DNA of 54,918 bases from Nevskiaceae bacterium (GTDB lineage: Bacteria; Pseudomonadota; Gammaproteobacteria; Steroidobacterales; Steroidobacteraceae). Where the stretch lies: the NCBI GenBank assembly GCA_018883185.1, contig VEQP01000020.1, forward strand, positions 1 to 54,918, read 5' to 3'. The stretch's first letter is position 1, and each line of letters opens with the position of its first letter. The notes under the pieces are model-generated. The model had not been told where the DNA came from and did no database searches. It saw only the letters and a list, made by a program, of their open reading frames with translations. The translations under genes and the position numbers were made by a program. Below, piece after piece: positions 1-8,763 of the stretch.

Positions 1-272
1 AGATAAGTGTCGCGGCGACGGCGGTCCTTGACGGTGGATTTGAAATTGCCGTATCGCAGAGAGCGCAACTGCTCGGCGATTTTTTCGGCTACTACTAGTC
101 GATCGACGCGAGCGCGATAACGATAATCGGTACCGGCACCCTCGACGACCGCGACGCCCGGAAACACCCTCTCAATATCCCCCTCTACCCGCGCACGAAC
201 AAGCAGCGTGGCACCTGACGGATCGCCTTTGTCGACGATGCTAAGAAAACTATCGGATAAGAAGATCCACAT
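1..272 (-). CDS. Conserved hypothetical protein, 3' end outside window
   Basis: An open frame begins with ATG at 272 and runs off the left edge; 90 residues are visible. It starts MWIFLSDSFLSIV and later shows a YRYRARV stretch and a NFKSTVKDRR stretch. This pattern resembles small (about 100 residue) conserved proteins of unknown function that begin MWIF and end with a KDRR...Y motif. No signal peptide or membrane segment is visible. It lies 33 bases downstream of the Nudix gene on the same strand, so it may be the last gene of the GH36-GH42-Nudix transcription unit. The family likeness is from memory and no function can be stated. Confidence 0.7.
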   Translation of the reverse strand, partial: MWIFLSDSFLSIVDKGDPSGATLLVRARVEGDIERVFPGVAVVEGAGTDYRYRARVDRLVVAEKIAEQLRSLRYGNFKSTVKDRRRRDTY

Positions 273-305
273 GCATTCAATCCCTCTTGTGCCCAGACTA
301 TAGAA

Positions 306-926
306 CTATCCAGACGCCGCAATCAGAGCCTCGAGTAATGGTAAATCAGTCGATGAGTTGACGACTTGCGTCAAGCGCATGCGCGGGACCAGCATCACCG
401 CCTGAGATTCCCAGCCCATGTCTGCTGGGCTGCCACCGACTCGTCGCGCACGGTAGTAACGCGTGCGCGTAGTCGTGCGCTGTATATCCATGAAATGAGC
501 TACGAGTACGACCTGCAGCCCAGACTCCTCCCAAGCCTCGCGGAGCGCGGCTTGTTGCCATGAAAAACCAGGCTCCAGCCGCCCCTTGGGAAATGTCGCA
601 CTGTAACCACCGTAAGCATTGGTCGGCGCAACGACCCAAACGCGACCGTCCGGCTCTTCGATCACAACACCAGCGGCGGTGATGTCACCGCCGATCGGCG
701 CTGGCTCATCGATACCGGACCCAAGTGCTGCCGTCGCCCGTGTTTCGGTAGATGACGGTGCCTTCCACGGCGTCAAAGCAATACCGTTGAGCTCGGCTGG
801 CATCGCACCGCCCGGGGTCACCACAGCCACAGCGTCTGGGTCTAACCACGCCTCGAGACTTGAGGGTGCTGAAGGAGCATGAATGGTGACAGGTTCGCCC
901 GTCTCTTTAAGTTTCGGATGTCTCAT
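306..926 (-). CDS. Nudix hydrolase family protein
   Basis: This 206-residue protein has a Nudix domain in its second half. The Nudix box runs from G115 to L137 and contains GRLEPGF, then REAWEESGL. The catalytic REx2EE core (R129, E130, E133, E134) is intact, but the first conserved glutamate of G-x5-E is Phe121. Nudix proteins hydrolyse nucleoside diphosphates linked to another group; the substrate here is unknown. The N-terminal 80 residues are not part of a standard Nudix fold. It starts 8 bases after the GH42 stop on the same strand, so it is probably cotranscribed with the galactosidases. A role on a sugar nucleotide is possible but unproven. Confidence 0.85.
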   Translation of the reverse strand: MRHPKLKETGEPVTIHAPSAPSSLEAWLDPDAVAVVTPGGAMPAELNGIALTPWKAPSSTETRATAALGSGIDEPAPIGGDITAAGVVIEEPDGRVWVVAPTNAYGGYSATFPKGRLEPGFSWQQAALREAWEESGLQVVLVAHFMDIQRTTTRTRYYRARRVGGSPADMGWESQAVMLVPRMRLTQVVNSSTDLPLLEALIAASG

Positions 927-934
927 TGGTCACT

Positions 935-2905
935 CTAGCGCCAGACGGCGACTGCAGCCGGGCCCAACTCGGCGCTACCCATCAGGCAATCCGCCGAACG
1001 CGGCAAGACATCGCGTATCGATACCGAGTGGCTGTTGTAGTTGAAGGCGAATCGCAGCGAGCCTAACCGGCGCAGCCGCACGCCCTCGGGCAAACGCTCA
1101 ACGGGCAAGCCCGCCTCCGCGGCAAGGGTGGTCATCAGTCGTCGCAAACCGGACTCATCGAGCACACCGGCGAGATAACGCAAATTCTTTCGGCGGTAGA
1201 GCACGCCGCGTCCGTCGGACAAAGTCCACTCTGCCGGCAAATCGGTCTCTAAGTGCTCAAACCAGAGCCTGACGTTGAATCCGTCACCCGACTCGATAAG
1301 ACCGGCGCGCAAGGACTCGACGCGTGTGACGCGCAGCGGCAGCAAGTCCTGCAGAGAACCCGGTGGCAGCGCGGCCGGGATACGGAAATGCTGCGTCTTA
1401 CTACCCGTACGCGCACCGATGAGCACCGGCACCGTCACCGCATCGAGGCGTTGCCGCAAGCGCTCGTCGATGATCGGCAGGCAGGGAACCAAGATCAAAG
1501 AATAGCCATCAAGTTTTGCGGCCGGCGGCACGATGTCCACGTCGATACCGAGCTGACGTATAGCCGAATACCACTCGAAAGTAAGTTGCAGCGCGCTGAA
1601 ACCGGCGCCCTGAGGTTGTATATCAGTGACCCATTGCGCGAGATAGTCGAAAATCAGCGCGACACGTGGGGAAGGTGCACCGACGACGCTCGATGTATCG
1701 AGCGGGCGGAATGCTGCGATGGCCGCGGCCACCTCTCGCACCTCGGCCGCTGCCACATCGTCCTCGCGGTCGGGGCGCAACAGACCCGCATGCATCTGCT
1801 CCTGCGCAAACGGCGCCTGCCGCCAGCGGAAGTAACTGACCACCTCGGCACCGTGTGCGATCGCCTCGAGACTCCACAAACGCACCATGCCGGGCAGTGG
1901 CGCAGGATTAAAGCGAGCCCAGTTCACGGGGCCCGGCTGCTGTTCCATAACCCACCAACGACCGCGCCCCACACCGCGATACAAGTCGTGATGGAAAGCC
2001 GCGATATCCGGGTGCCCTTGACGCGCGTAACGCAGTTTTTCTGCATCAGAAAACCAGAATTGCTCCAGAAACCCGAGCGGATAACTGTCCCAAGCTGCCA
2101 CATCCAAATCCGCCGCGACGGCATGGTGATCGAAGTCGGTGACGAAACCCATGAAGTTGTGTGTGATATCGCGCCCTGGCGAAAGTGTGCGCAGGATGCG
2201 GCACTGCTCGGCGTTGAAACTCGCAACCTGCGCCGATGAAAAACGGCGAAAGTCGAGGACGTGCGCCGGGTTGGCTTCCGTCACGGTGAGCGCAGGCAAA
2301 TCGATCTGCTCGAAACTGGAATACTCCATGCTCCAGAAAACATTGCCCCAAGCGTCGTTGAGCGCGCGGATATCGGTGTAGTGCTTTGCCAGCCAAAGAC
2401 GAAAGTCGCGCAAGGCCGACGCTGACCAACTGAGCGTCGTGTTATGACAGCCGTACTCATTATCGGTTTGCCACGCTATGACGGCCGGGTGCCGACCATA
2501 ACGCTCCGCGATCGCCCGAGTGATGCGCTGCGACTCGACTCGGTACCCTTGATGGGAAAAGCAGTAGTGGCGACGGGAACCGAAACGTCGCGGTCGCCCC
2601 TCTGCATCGAGCGCCAGCATGTCTGGCATGGAATCGACCAGCCACTTGGGTGGTGTAGCCGTGGGCGTGCACAACACAATCGACAAACCAGCGTCGTGCA
2701 AAACCTCGATTGCCTCGTCGAGCCATGACCAATCAAATCGACCCGGTGCAGGCTCGATGCGACTCCAAGCAAACTCGCCGATGCGTACTTGCGACAATCC
2801 CATCTCGCGCATGCGCTGCGCGTCATCGCGCCACCACTCGCGTGGCCAATGTTCCGGGTAGTAACAAACGCCAAGCCGGGGAGTCTTTCGAACGGGATAG
2901 GTCAT
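935..2905 (-). CDS. Beta-galactosidase, glycoside hydrolase family 42
   Basis: The 656-residue product has the full GH42 layout: an N-terminal TIM barrel opening with LGVCYYPEHWP, a central trimerisation domain and a C-terminal beta domain. The expected acid/base is Glu150 in TDNEYG and the expected nucleophile is Glu321 in VMEQQPG. The length matches the family (about 650-690). No signal peptide is visible, so it is probably cytoplasmic and acts on imported beta-galactosides. Its ATG overlaps the stop of the upstream GH36 gene by ATGA, which implies translational coupling. GH42 enzymes generally prefer small galacto-oligosaccharides over lactose. With the GH36 enzyme it could take apart alpha-Gal-(1,6)-beta-Gal units. 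Confidence 0.93.
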   Translation of the reverse strand: MTYPVRKTPRLGVCYYPEHWPREWWRDDAQRMREMGLSQVRIGEFAWSRIEPAPGRFDWSWLDEAIEVLHDAGLSIVLCTPTATPPKWLVDSMPDMLALDAEGRPRRFGSRRHYCFSHQGYRVESQRITRAIAERYGRHPAVIAWQTDNEYGCHNTTLSWSASALRDFRLWLAKHYTDIRALNDAWGNVFWSMEYSSFEQIDLPALTVTEANPAHVLDFRRFSSAQVASFNAEQCRILRTLSPGRDITHNFMGFVTDFDHHAVAADLDVAAWDSYPLGFLEQFWFSDAEKLRYARQGHPDIAAFHHDLYRGVGRGRWWVMEQQPGPVNWARFNPAPLPGMVRLWSLEAIAHGAEVVSYFRWRQAPFAQEQMHAGLLRPDREDDVAAAEVREVAAAIAAFRPLDTSSVVGAPSPRVALIFDYLAQWVTDIQPQGAGFSALQLTFEWYSAIRQLGIDVDIVPPAAKLDGYSLILVPCLPIIDERLRQRLDAVTVPVLIGARTGSKTQHFRIPAALPPGSLQDLLPLRVTRVESLRAGLIESGDGFNVRLWFEHLETDLPAEWTLSDGRGVLYRRKNLRYLAGVLDESGLRRLMTTLAAEAGLPVERLPEGVRLRRLGSLRFAFNYNSHSVSIRDVLPRSADCLMGSAELGPAAVAVWR

Positions 2906-5022
2906 ACCGTCTCCACTTCGATGAGCCAGGCGCAGCCCGGGTGACGCAGTGGCAAGGCGATGCCGGAGTGCATGAGCGCCGCGCCGGAGAGCATTATTCC
3001 CTCACGCCAGGAATGCGGTGCAGCAAGATAGCGCGCAGCCATCTGTGGCCAAGGCTCGGGAAGCCGGACGCGATATAGACCATCGGGCTGCAATGCGGCG
3101 AAGCGTACCGCCTCCGCCTCGAAGTGCTTGGCGTAGCCAACCTGGGTAACGAGCGCGAGGCTGCGTGACTCGAGCGTGACTTGCCAGCCGAGAACTCCCG
3201 GATCCTGCGACGGCAACTCGTACAATGTGCCTTCATGAAGCACGCTGCGCCAACGCTTGTACAAGGCGATGTGTGCTGCCAAAACCTCGCGATCCTCGGC
3301 GCTCATGTGCGCAGGATTCGCCTCAATACCCATGTGCCCGAACAACGCGACCTTGGCGCGAAAGTCCATGGACCATACGCGCCCGGTAATGGGATTCGGG
3401 CTCGGACCCACATGATTGCCGCAACTACGTAGCGGCAAAAATTGCAGCCATGAGCGATTGATGCGCAGCCGCTCTGCCGCGTCGTTGTTGTCGCTTGCCC
3501 AAAATCGGCTGCAGCGCGAAAGGATCGCGTAATCAACGCGCCCGCCCCCACTGGCGCAGGATTCGATCTCTACCTGCGGGTGGGCCTCACGCAGACGATC
3601 CAGCAACGCGTAGACACCGCGTGTTTGCGCGAGGCTGCGGTGAGCCACCGGAAACAGCTCACGATTGTGATCCCATTTGAGGGCAACGATAGCTTGGCGA
3701 CGCAGCAGGGCATCGAGACAATCAAACAAATATTCGCGTACCTCAGCACGCGATAGATCCAGCACCAACTGATGCCGCTGGGTTGCTTGCGGCAATTGCG
3801 GTAGCGCAATGCACCACTCGGGATGCTGCCGATACAGCGCCGAATCCGGACTGACCATTTCCGGCTCCACCCATAGACCGAAATCCATCCCGAGGCGCTG
3901 CACGGCGTCGATGAGTGGGGAAAGACCTTGCGGAAAAATCTCGCTGGAAGGCTGCCAATCACCGAGACTGGACCGATCGTTCCGCCGCCCGGCAAACCAG
4001 CCATCATCGAGCACGAATCGCTCTACACCGAGTGCTGCAGCCTGCGCCGCCAGCTGCAAGAGTTGCGGCATCGACATCTCGAAACCGCAGGCCTCCCAGG
4101 TATTGAGATGAACCTTGCGCGGCACGTTGCGAAATGATTGCGGCAACACTTGATCACTCACGTGGCGGTGCAGCAGATGCCGCAACGACGCCCGTCCTGC
4201 CGTACCGATAGCCAGCACAACCCCCGGCGCGCGGAAGGTGGCACCCCCGAGCAGTTCCACCTCGCCGGCCTGCCAACGACCACCCAGCCACAGCACGGCA
4301 TCGCCGTTTTGGTCCGTGTCGAGCTGCCACTCGTGATCGCCACTCCAGGCCAGATGAACTCCGATGCACCAACCCGACTGCTCGCTGCACTCCTCGCTCT
4401 CGAATAGCAGCCACTGCCCGGCGGCAAACCCGGATCTGCCGCCACGCGTGACGCCGCGTAAACCCGGTGCATCGGCCAATACGGTACTGCGTTGATGCAT
4501 CTCAGCGGACCAGCGCCCCGAATAACTCGTCAGCCGGTGAACCCAACGAGGCAACGGCAGCACCAACGAAGCAAATCGCTGTAGTTGCAGCGGAACAGTC
4601 ACTGACTCGAGCGCGGTCACGGATTGTTCGACGGTCACCACGCCGCTCGGCTGGGCCTGCCATCGACTGTCGATGCGCAGCGCGTGTTGCGCGTCGTGCA
4701 GCCTAAACAGCAAACCCTCCTCGATTTGGGCGGCGCTGACAGGCTGTGTCCCTAGGGCTAGCAGCTGACCGGCCCGATGCACCTCGAACAAGGGCTCGCC
4801 CGCATATCCGGTGTCGTTGCAGGGCAAGATGGAACGAGGCACAGGTTTGTCCGGCTCGCACTCGTGGAGCGCCCGCTGCTTTGCCGCGGCGAGCGGTGGC
4901 AACGATTCCGTGGCCGGCAACGGAGCACCGGCGTACACGAGCTCGGCAACACCGCGGCCGAGATCGAACACCAGCGTCGTAGCCGACGTATCGAGTCGCG
5001 CTGTCGTGCAAGTCGTTGGCAC
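2902..5022 (-). CDS. Alpha-galactosidase, glycoside hydrolase family 36
   Basis: The product is about 706 residues from a GTG start at 5022, a usual length for GH36. A beta-sandwich N-terminal domain precedes a TIM barrel. The nucleophile is Asp451 in LKWDHNR and the acid/base is Asp511 in WASDNNDA; CASGGGR lies between them. I chose GTG 5022 because AGGAGG sits four bases upstream and family-like sequence begins there. The frame stays open to 5307, but that extension reads as low-complexity antisense of the symporter. No signal peptide is visible. It should release terminal alpha-galactose from melibiose, raffinose or galactosylglycerol-type substrates. It overlaps GH42 (ATGA) and diverges from the symporter gene. 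Confidence 0.92.
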   Translation of the reverse strand: MPTTCTTARLDTSATTLVFDLGRGVAELVYAGAPLPATESLPPLAAAKQRALHECEPDKPVPRSILPCNDTGYAGEPLFEVHRAGQLLALGTQPVSAAQIEEGLLFRLHDAQHALRIDSRWQAQPSGVVTVEQSVTALESVTVPLQLQRFASLVLPLPRWVHRLTSYSGRWSAEMHQRSTVLADAPGLRGVTRGGRSGFAAGQWLLFESEECSEQSGWCIGVHLAWSGDHEWQLDTDQNGDAVLWLGGRWQAGEVELLGGATFRAPGVVLAIGTAGRASLRHLLHRHVSDQVLPQSFRNVPRKVHLNTWEACGFEMSMPQLLQLAAQAAALGVERFVLDDGWFAGRRNDRSSLGDWQPSSEIFPQGLSPLIDAVQRLGMDFGLWVEPEMVSPDSALYRQHPEWCIALPQLPQATQRHQLVLDLSRAEVREYLFDCLDALLRRQAIVALKWDHNRELFPVAHRSLAQTRGVYALLDRLREAHPQVEIESCASGGGRVDYAILSRCSRFWASDNNDAAERLRINRSWLQFLPLRSCGNHVGPSPNPITGRVWSMDFRAKVALFGHMGIEANPAHMSAEDREVLAAHIALYKRWRSVLHEGTLYELPSQDPGVLGWQVTLESRSLALVTQVGYAKHFEAEAVRFAALQPDGLYRVRLPEPWPQMAARYLAAPHSWREGIMLSGAALMHSGIALPLRHPGCAWLIEVETV

Positions 5023-5077
5023 GGGTCCTCCTGATGTCCGTATTATTGCCGACGGAACTGCCCACGGGGGACCGGAA
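5023..5077. promoter_or_regulatory. Short divergent region between GH36 and symporter genes
   Basis: Only 55 bases separate the two chosen start codons. The region holds the GH36 ribosome site (CCTCCT on the plus strand, 5027-5032) and a GGGGGA ribosome site for the symporter at 5066-5071. I see no clear -35/-10 pair and no copy of the CTTATATAAG palindrome found in the sulfonate island. Two back-to-back promoters must overlap here or lie inside the neighbouring coding ends. Confidence 0.4.
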
Positions 5078-6556
5078 ATGCCGACCGAACTGCAAACCGA
5101 CGGGATCGTGCAGACCGCCGTCTTCTTGGCGCTCACTCTGCTCGTGGCGCTGGCGACGTGGTGGAAGGTCCGCCAATCGCGCGCAACCCACGATGGCTCC
5201 GGAAAGGACGTTTTTCTAGCCGGCGGTGGCCTCAGTTGGATGTTCGTGGCGGGCTCCATCACCCTCACGAACCTTTCGACCGACCAACTCGTCGGCATGA
5301 ACGGCAATCAGATGCTGTTGCTTGCCTGGTGGGAAATCGCCGGATTCTTTGGACTGCTGATCCTCGCCTGGGTATTCGTACCGCTCTACTACCGCAATCG
5401 ATGCACGACCGTGACCGAATTACTAGAAAGGCGCTACGGCGGCACCAGTATCCGTACGCTCATTTCGGGTTTGTTCCTGTTTGGCAATATCGTGATCTAC
5501 CTCCCGGCTGCGCTGTACAGCGGCGGCCTGTTCATGCAGTCACTGTTCGGCGGTACGACTTCGGTGCTCGTTTTTGCATCGATTCTTGCCGTGATCAGCG
5601 CGGCCTACAGCATCCTCGGTGGCCTGCGCGCTGTAGCCGTCATGGACACGTTCTCGGGCATCGGAGTGCTAGGCCTGGCTTTGCTGATCGTCTTCCTCTC
5701 GCTCGCGGCGGTCGACTTCGATCTTGTGACCGGTGTGCCAACCGAGCGATTGACCATGATAGGCGGTGACGACTCACCCATACCGTGGCACACGCTGTTC
5801 ACGGGCATGGTGTTCATCCAGATTTTCTACTGGTCGACGAATCAGAACATCACTCAGAAGGCCATGGCGGCCCCGTCGGTCGAGGAGGCGCGCAAGGGTG
5901 TGCTTGCCGCCGCAGCAATCCGCATCCTCGTCGTGCCGCCCATCGTCGTGATTCCCGGAGTTGTGGCGTACAAGTTGTTTGGCGACATCGGCGATGCGGC
6001 TTATGGCCGACTGGTTGCCGAAGTATTGCCCGGCTGGTTATCCGGCGCTTTCGCGGCGATGGTGGCGGCGGCGGTCATCACGACCTTCAGCGCCGTGCTC
6101 AACAGTACGGTGGCGCTGTATTCGGTGGACTTCCACGACAAGTTCATTGGACGCGTGCACGATCACTGGCGGCTCGGAGCCATCGTCTCCGTAATTACGA
6201 CTGGCATCGCCATTCTGCTTGTGCCCGTATTTCAAAATGCGGACAGCATCATCAATCTGCTGCAGCAGCTCAACGGCCTGTTTTCGATGCCCATCCTCTC
6301 GGCGTTCATCGTCGGCCTGCTATTTCGCAACGTGGGGGCCTGGGCCGCAATCTTTGGCGTGTTGTGGGGGTTCAGCGTTTATGCGTTGTACACGTTCGTG
6401 TGGCAACCCGCCGGTATCCTCACGCTGCATTACATCCATTTCATGGTGATCGTGCTTGCGAGTTCGGTCATCGCGGCTCTGGTGTTCAATCGAGTGGCAC
6501 TGTCACGCCGCGCCGAATACATCGGCCTGCAAGCACTGCGAGCAGAGACAACGTGA
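5078..6556 (+). CDS. Sodium/sugar symporter (SSS/SGLT family)
   Basis: About 492 residues with 13-14 hydrophobic segments across the whole length. The second conserved block reads NLSTDQLVGMNG followed by AWWEIAG, which aligns with the substrate helix of bacterial SGLT proteins; the Gln and Glu that bind galactose in Vibrio SGLT appear to be kept. It should import galactose or a small galactoside with Na+ across the inner membrane. ATG 5078 was chosen because GGGGGACCGGAA precedes it and the first membrane segment follows about 10 residues later; the open frame to the left is antisense to GH36. The galT start overlaps its stop (GTGA), so symporter-galT-galK form one unit. Confidence 0.9.
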   Translation: MPTELQTDGIVQTAVFLALTLLVALATWWKVRQSRATHDGSGKDVFLAGGGLSWMFVAGSITLTNLSTDQLVGMNGNQMLLLAWWEIAGFFGLLILAWVFVPLYYRNRCTTVTELLERRYGGTSIRTLISGLFLFGNIVIYLPAALYSGGLFMQSLFGGTTSVLVFASILAVISAAYSILGGLRAVAVMDTFSGIGVLGLALLIVFLSLAAVDFDLVTGVPTERLTMIGGDDSPIPWHTLFTGMVFIQIFYWSTNQNITQKAMAAPSVEEARKGVLAAAAIRILVVPPIVVIPGVVAYKLFGDIGDAAYGRLVAEVLPGWLSGAFAAMVAAAVITTFSAVLNSTVALYSVDFHDKFIGRVHDHWRLGAIVSVITTGIAILLVPVFQNADSIINLLQQLNGLFSMPILSAFIVGLLFRNVGAWAAIFGVLWGFSVYALYTFVWQPAGILTLHYIHFMVIVLASSVIAALVFNRVALSRRAEYIGLQALRAETT

Positions 6557-7581
6557 GCGTGCCGGAGCCCGATGGGCTGCACCGTCGTCGCAACCCGCTC
6601 ACAGGTCGTTGGGTGCTGGTCTGCGCACAGCGCAACGCGCGGCCGTGGCAGGGTGAGGTGTCGGTCGGCGATGCGCCGCAATCCGCCAAGTACGATCCGC
6701 ACTGCTATCTCTGTCCAGGGAATCGTCGTGTCAATGGCGAAGTGAATCCCGTCTACGACGGCCCCTACGTGTTCGACAACGACTTTCCAGCACTCGGGCC
6801 CGCAGGCGCCGATGTCGAACACGACCCTCGCGGTTCGACCCTGTTTTCGTTCGAGGCTGTGCAAGGGCACTGTCGCGTGGTGTGCTACTCACCTGACCAC
6901 GGTCGCGGCCTCAGCCGCTTGCCCAAAGCAGATATTCGAGCCGTCGTGGACACCTGGGCCACGGAATCGGCCGGCCTCGGGCAATCGCATCGCTGGGTGC
7001 AGGTGTTCGAGAACAAGGGCTCGATGATGGGATGCTCCAACCCGCATCCGCACGGACAAATCTGGGCCTCGGGTCATTTACCCGACGAAGTGAGGCTAGA
7101 GGACCAGCATCAACGCGAGTACTTTGCGACGCATGGCGAATCACTGCTCTGCGCTGTGGCCCGCGAGGAATTTGCGGGTCCGCGTCAGGTGTGGGCAAAC
7201 AGTCATTGGTTGGTGATCGTGCCCTGGTGGGCGACGTGGCCTTTTGAAACACTGGTGCTGCCAAGACACTCGGCACCACGACTGGAAGCACTCGACGAGG
7301 ACGCCCGCGACGCACTGGCCGAAACGCTGCACCAACTCACACGACGCTACGATCAGCTTTTCTCTTGCGAATTTCCCTATTCGATGGGCTGGCACGGTGC
7401 GCCCTACACACAGCAGGACTTGCGACCATGGCAGGTACATGCGCACTTCTATCCACCGCTGCTGCGCTCGGCAACGGTGCGCAAGTTTATGGTCGGCTAT
7501 GAAATGCTCGCCGAGGCGCAACGGGATCTGACTGCCGAAGACGCCGCACGACGACTGCGCGAGTTGACTGTGCCGATATGA
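6553..7581 (+). CDS. galT: Galactose-1-phosphate uridylyltransferase
   Basis: The 342-residue product starts at a GTG that overlaps the symporter stop. It carries the HIT-superfamily active site His165-Pro-His167 within SNPHPHGQIWAS; His167 is the expected uridylylated residue. A CYLCPGN motif near residue 55 matches the zinc site. It exchanges UMP between UDP-glucose and galactose-1-phosphate in the Leloir pathway and acts in the cytoplasm after GalK. Length and motifs match E. coli GalT (348 residues). galK follows with an ATGA overlap. No galE or galM is visible in the window. Confidence 0.96.
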   Translation: MSVPEPDGLHRRRNPLTGRWVLVCAQRNARPWQGEVSVGDAPQSAKYDPHCYLCPGNRRVNGEVNPVYDGPYVFDNDFPALGPAGADVEHDPRGSTLFSFEAVQGHCRVVCYSPDHGRGLSRLPKADIRAVVDTWATESAGLGQSHRWVQVFENKGSMMGCSNPHPHGQIWASGHLPDEVRLEDQHQREYFATHGESLLCAVAREEFAGPRQVWANSHWLVIVPWWATWPFETLVLPRHSAPRLEALDEDARDALAETLHQLTRRYDQLFSCEFPYSMGWHGAPYTQQDLRPWQVHAHFYPPLLRSATVRKFMVGYEMLAEAQRDLTAEDAARRLRELTVPI

Positions 7582-8741
7582 GAGTCCGCGCGAGTCCGAT
7601 TACGCTGCAGCATGAGGCGCGTGTTGCACTGAAGCGCCACCTGCAGCGCGAGAGCGTCGGCGAATGTTTCGCGCCGGGGCGGGTCAATCTCATTGGCGAG
7701 CACACGGATTACAATGATGGTTTCGTGCTGCCCTGCGCGCTGGACGTCGGCACCGCAGTTGCCATTGCGCCGCGCACGGATAACCGGATCGTGGCAATCA
7801 GCGAATCGCGGGGTCGCGTTCAACGCGATGAGTTCTCGCTGGAGGAGCTACCGGAGCCGCTGCCACGTGGCGCCTGGGCAAACTATCTGCGCGGTATGGT
7901 GGCTGCGGCTCTGACCGCGGGCCAAGCGGTCAGCGGCATGGACCTTGCCATCGTCGGCAACGTCCCACAGGGCGTGGGTCTCTCCTCCTCCGCGTCGCTG
8001 TCGGTGGCACTCGGCAAATCCCTGCTGACGGTGGCAGAACACGGACCGGCACCACATGCGGTGTCGCTACAGCACATCGCCCGTCAAGCGCAGTGGACCG
8101 AGCATCACTACGCCGGGTGCCTCTGCGGCATCATGGATCAGATGGCCGCCGCCATGGCGGCGCCCGCCGAGGCACTTTTACTCGACTGTCGGGATTTGAC
8201 GCTCGAACGGATGGCGCTACCGGAGGATTGGTGCGTATTAATCGTCGACTCGGGAACCCGTCGTGAACTTGTGGCCGGTGAGTACAACCAGCGTCGCCTG
8301 CAATGCGAGGCTGCGGCCCGGCACTACCGCGTGTCGACACTACGCGAGCTTTCGTCGGCAAGGCTGTCGACACACCGCGGCGCCTTGGACGACGTTTGCT
8401 TCCGCAGGGCCCGGCATGTACTTACAGAAAACGAGCGTGTACTGCAGGCCGCAGCCGCACTCAAGGCAGCGGATCTCCGCTCATTTGGCGCCGCATTGCG
8501 TGGCTCACACGAGTCGCTGCGGACGGACTTCGAAGTCACCGTCCCCGAAGTCGACGCGCTGGCCGCGATGCTCGATGAACTGATCGCGCACCACGCCGAT
8601 GGCCGGGGCGGTGCACGGATGACCGGCGGCGGATTTGGTGGTTGCGTGATTGCCGTCATTGAGAAACCAACGGCAGAGTTGATCCTCGCAGGGTTGCGGC
8701 AATCGTTGGGAGAGCGTCAAATATTTGCCGTTGGCCTTTAG
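7578..8741 (+). CDS. galK: Galactokinase
   Basis: A 387-residue GHMP kinase. The galactokinase signature appears at residues 34-46 (GRVNLIGEHTDYN), the ATP-binding GLSSSAS loop near residue 135, and a C-terminal GGGFGG motif. It phosphorylates alpha-D-galactose to galactose-1-phosphate, feeding GalT. Its ATG overlaps the galT stop (ATGA), which places it in the symporter-galT-galK unit. The ORF is full length for the family and nothing is missing. An acceptor such as N-acetylgalactosamine cannot be strictly excluded from motifs, but context favours galactose. Confidence 0.96.
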   Translation: MRVRASPITLQHEARVALKRHLQRESVGECFAPGRVNLIGEHTDYNDGFVLPCALDVGTAVAIAPRTDNRIVAISESRGRVQRDEFSLEELPEPLPRGAWANYLRGMVAAALTAGQAVSGMDLAIVGNVPQGVGLSSSASLSVALGKSLLTVAEHGPAPHAVSLQHIARQAQWTEHHYAGCLCGIMDQMAAAMAAPAEALLLDCRDLTLERMALPEDWCVLIVDSGTRRELVAGEYNQRRLQCEAAARHYRVSTLRELSSARLSTHRGALDDVCFRRARHVLTENERVLQAAAALKAADLRSFGAALRGSHESLRTDFEVTVPEVDALAAMLDELIAHHADGRGGARMTGGGFGGCVIAVIEKPTAELILAGLRQSLGERQIFAVGL

Positions 8742-8763
8742 TTACTGCGTAAACTCAGTAGTC

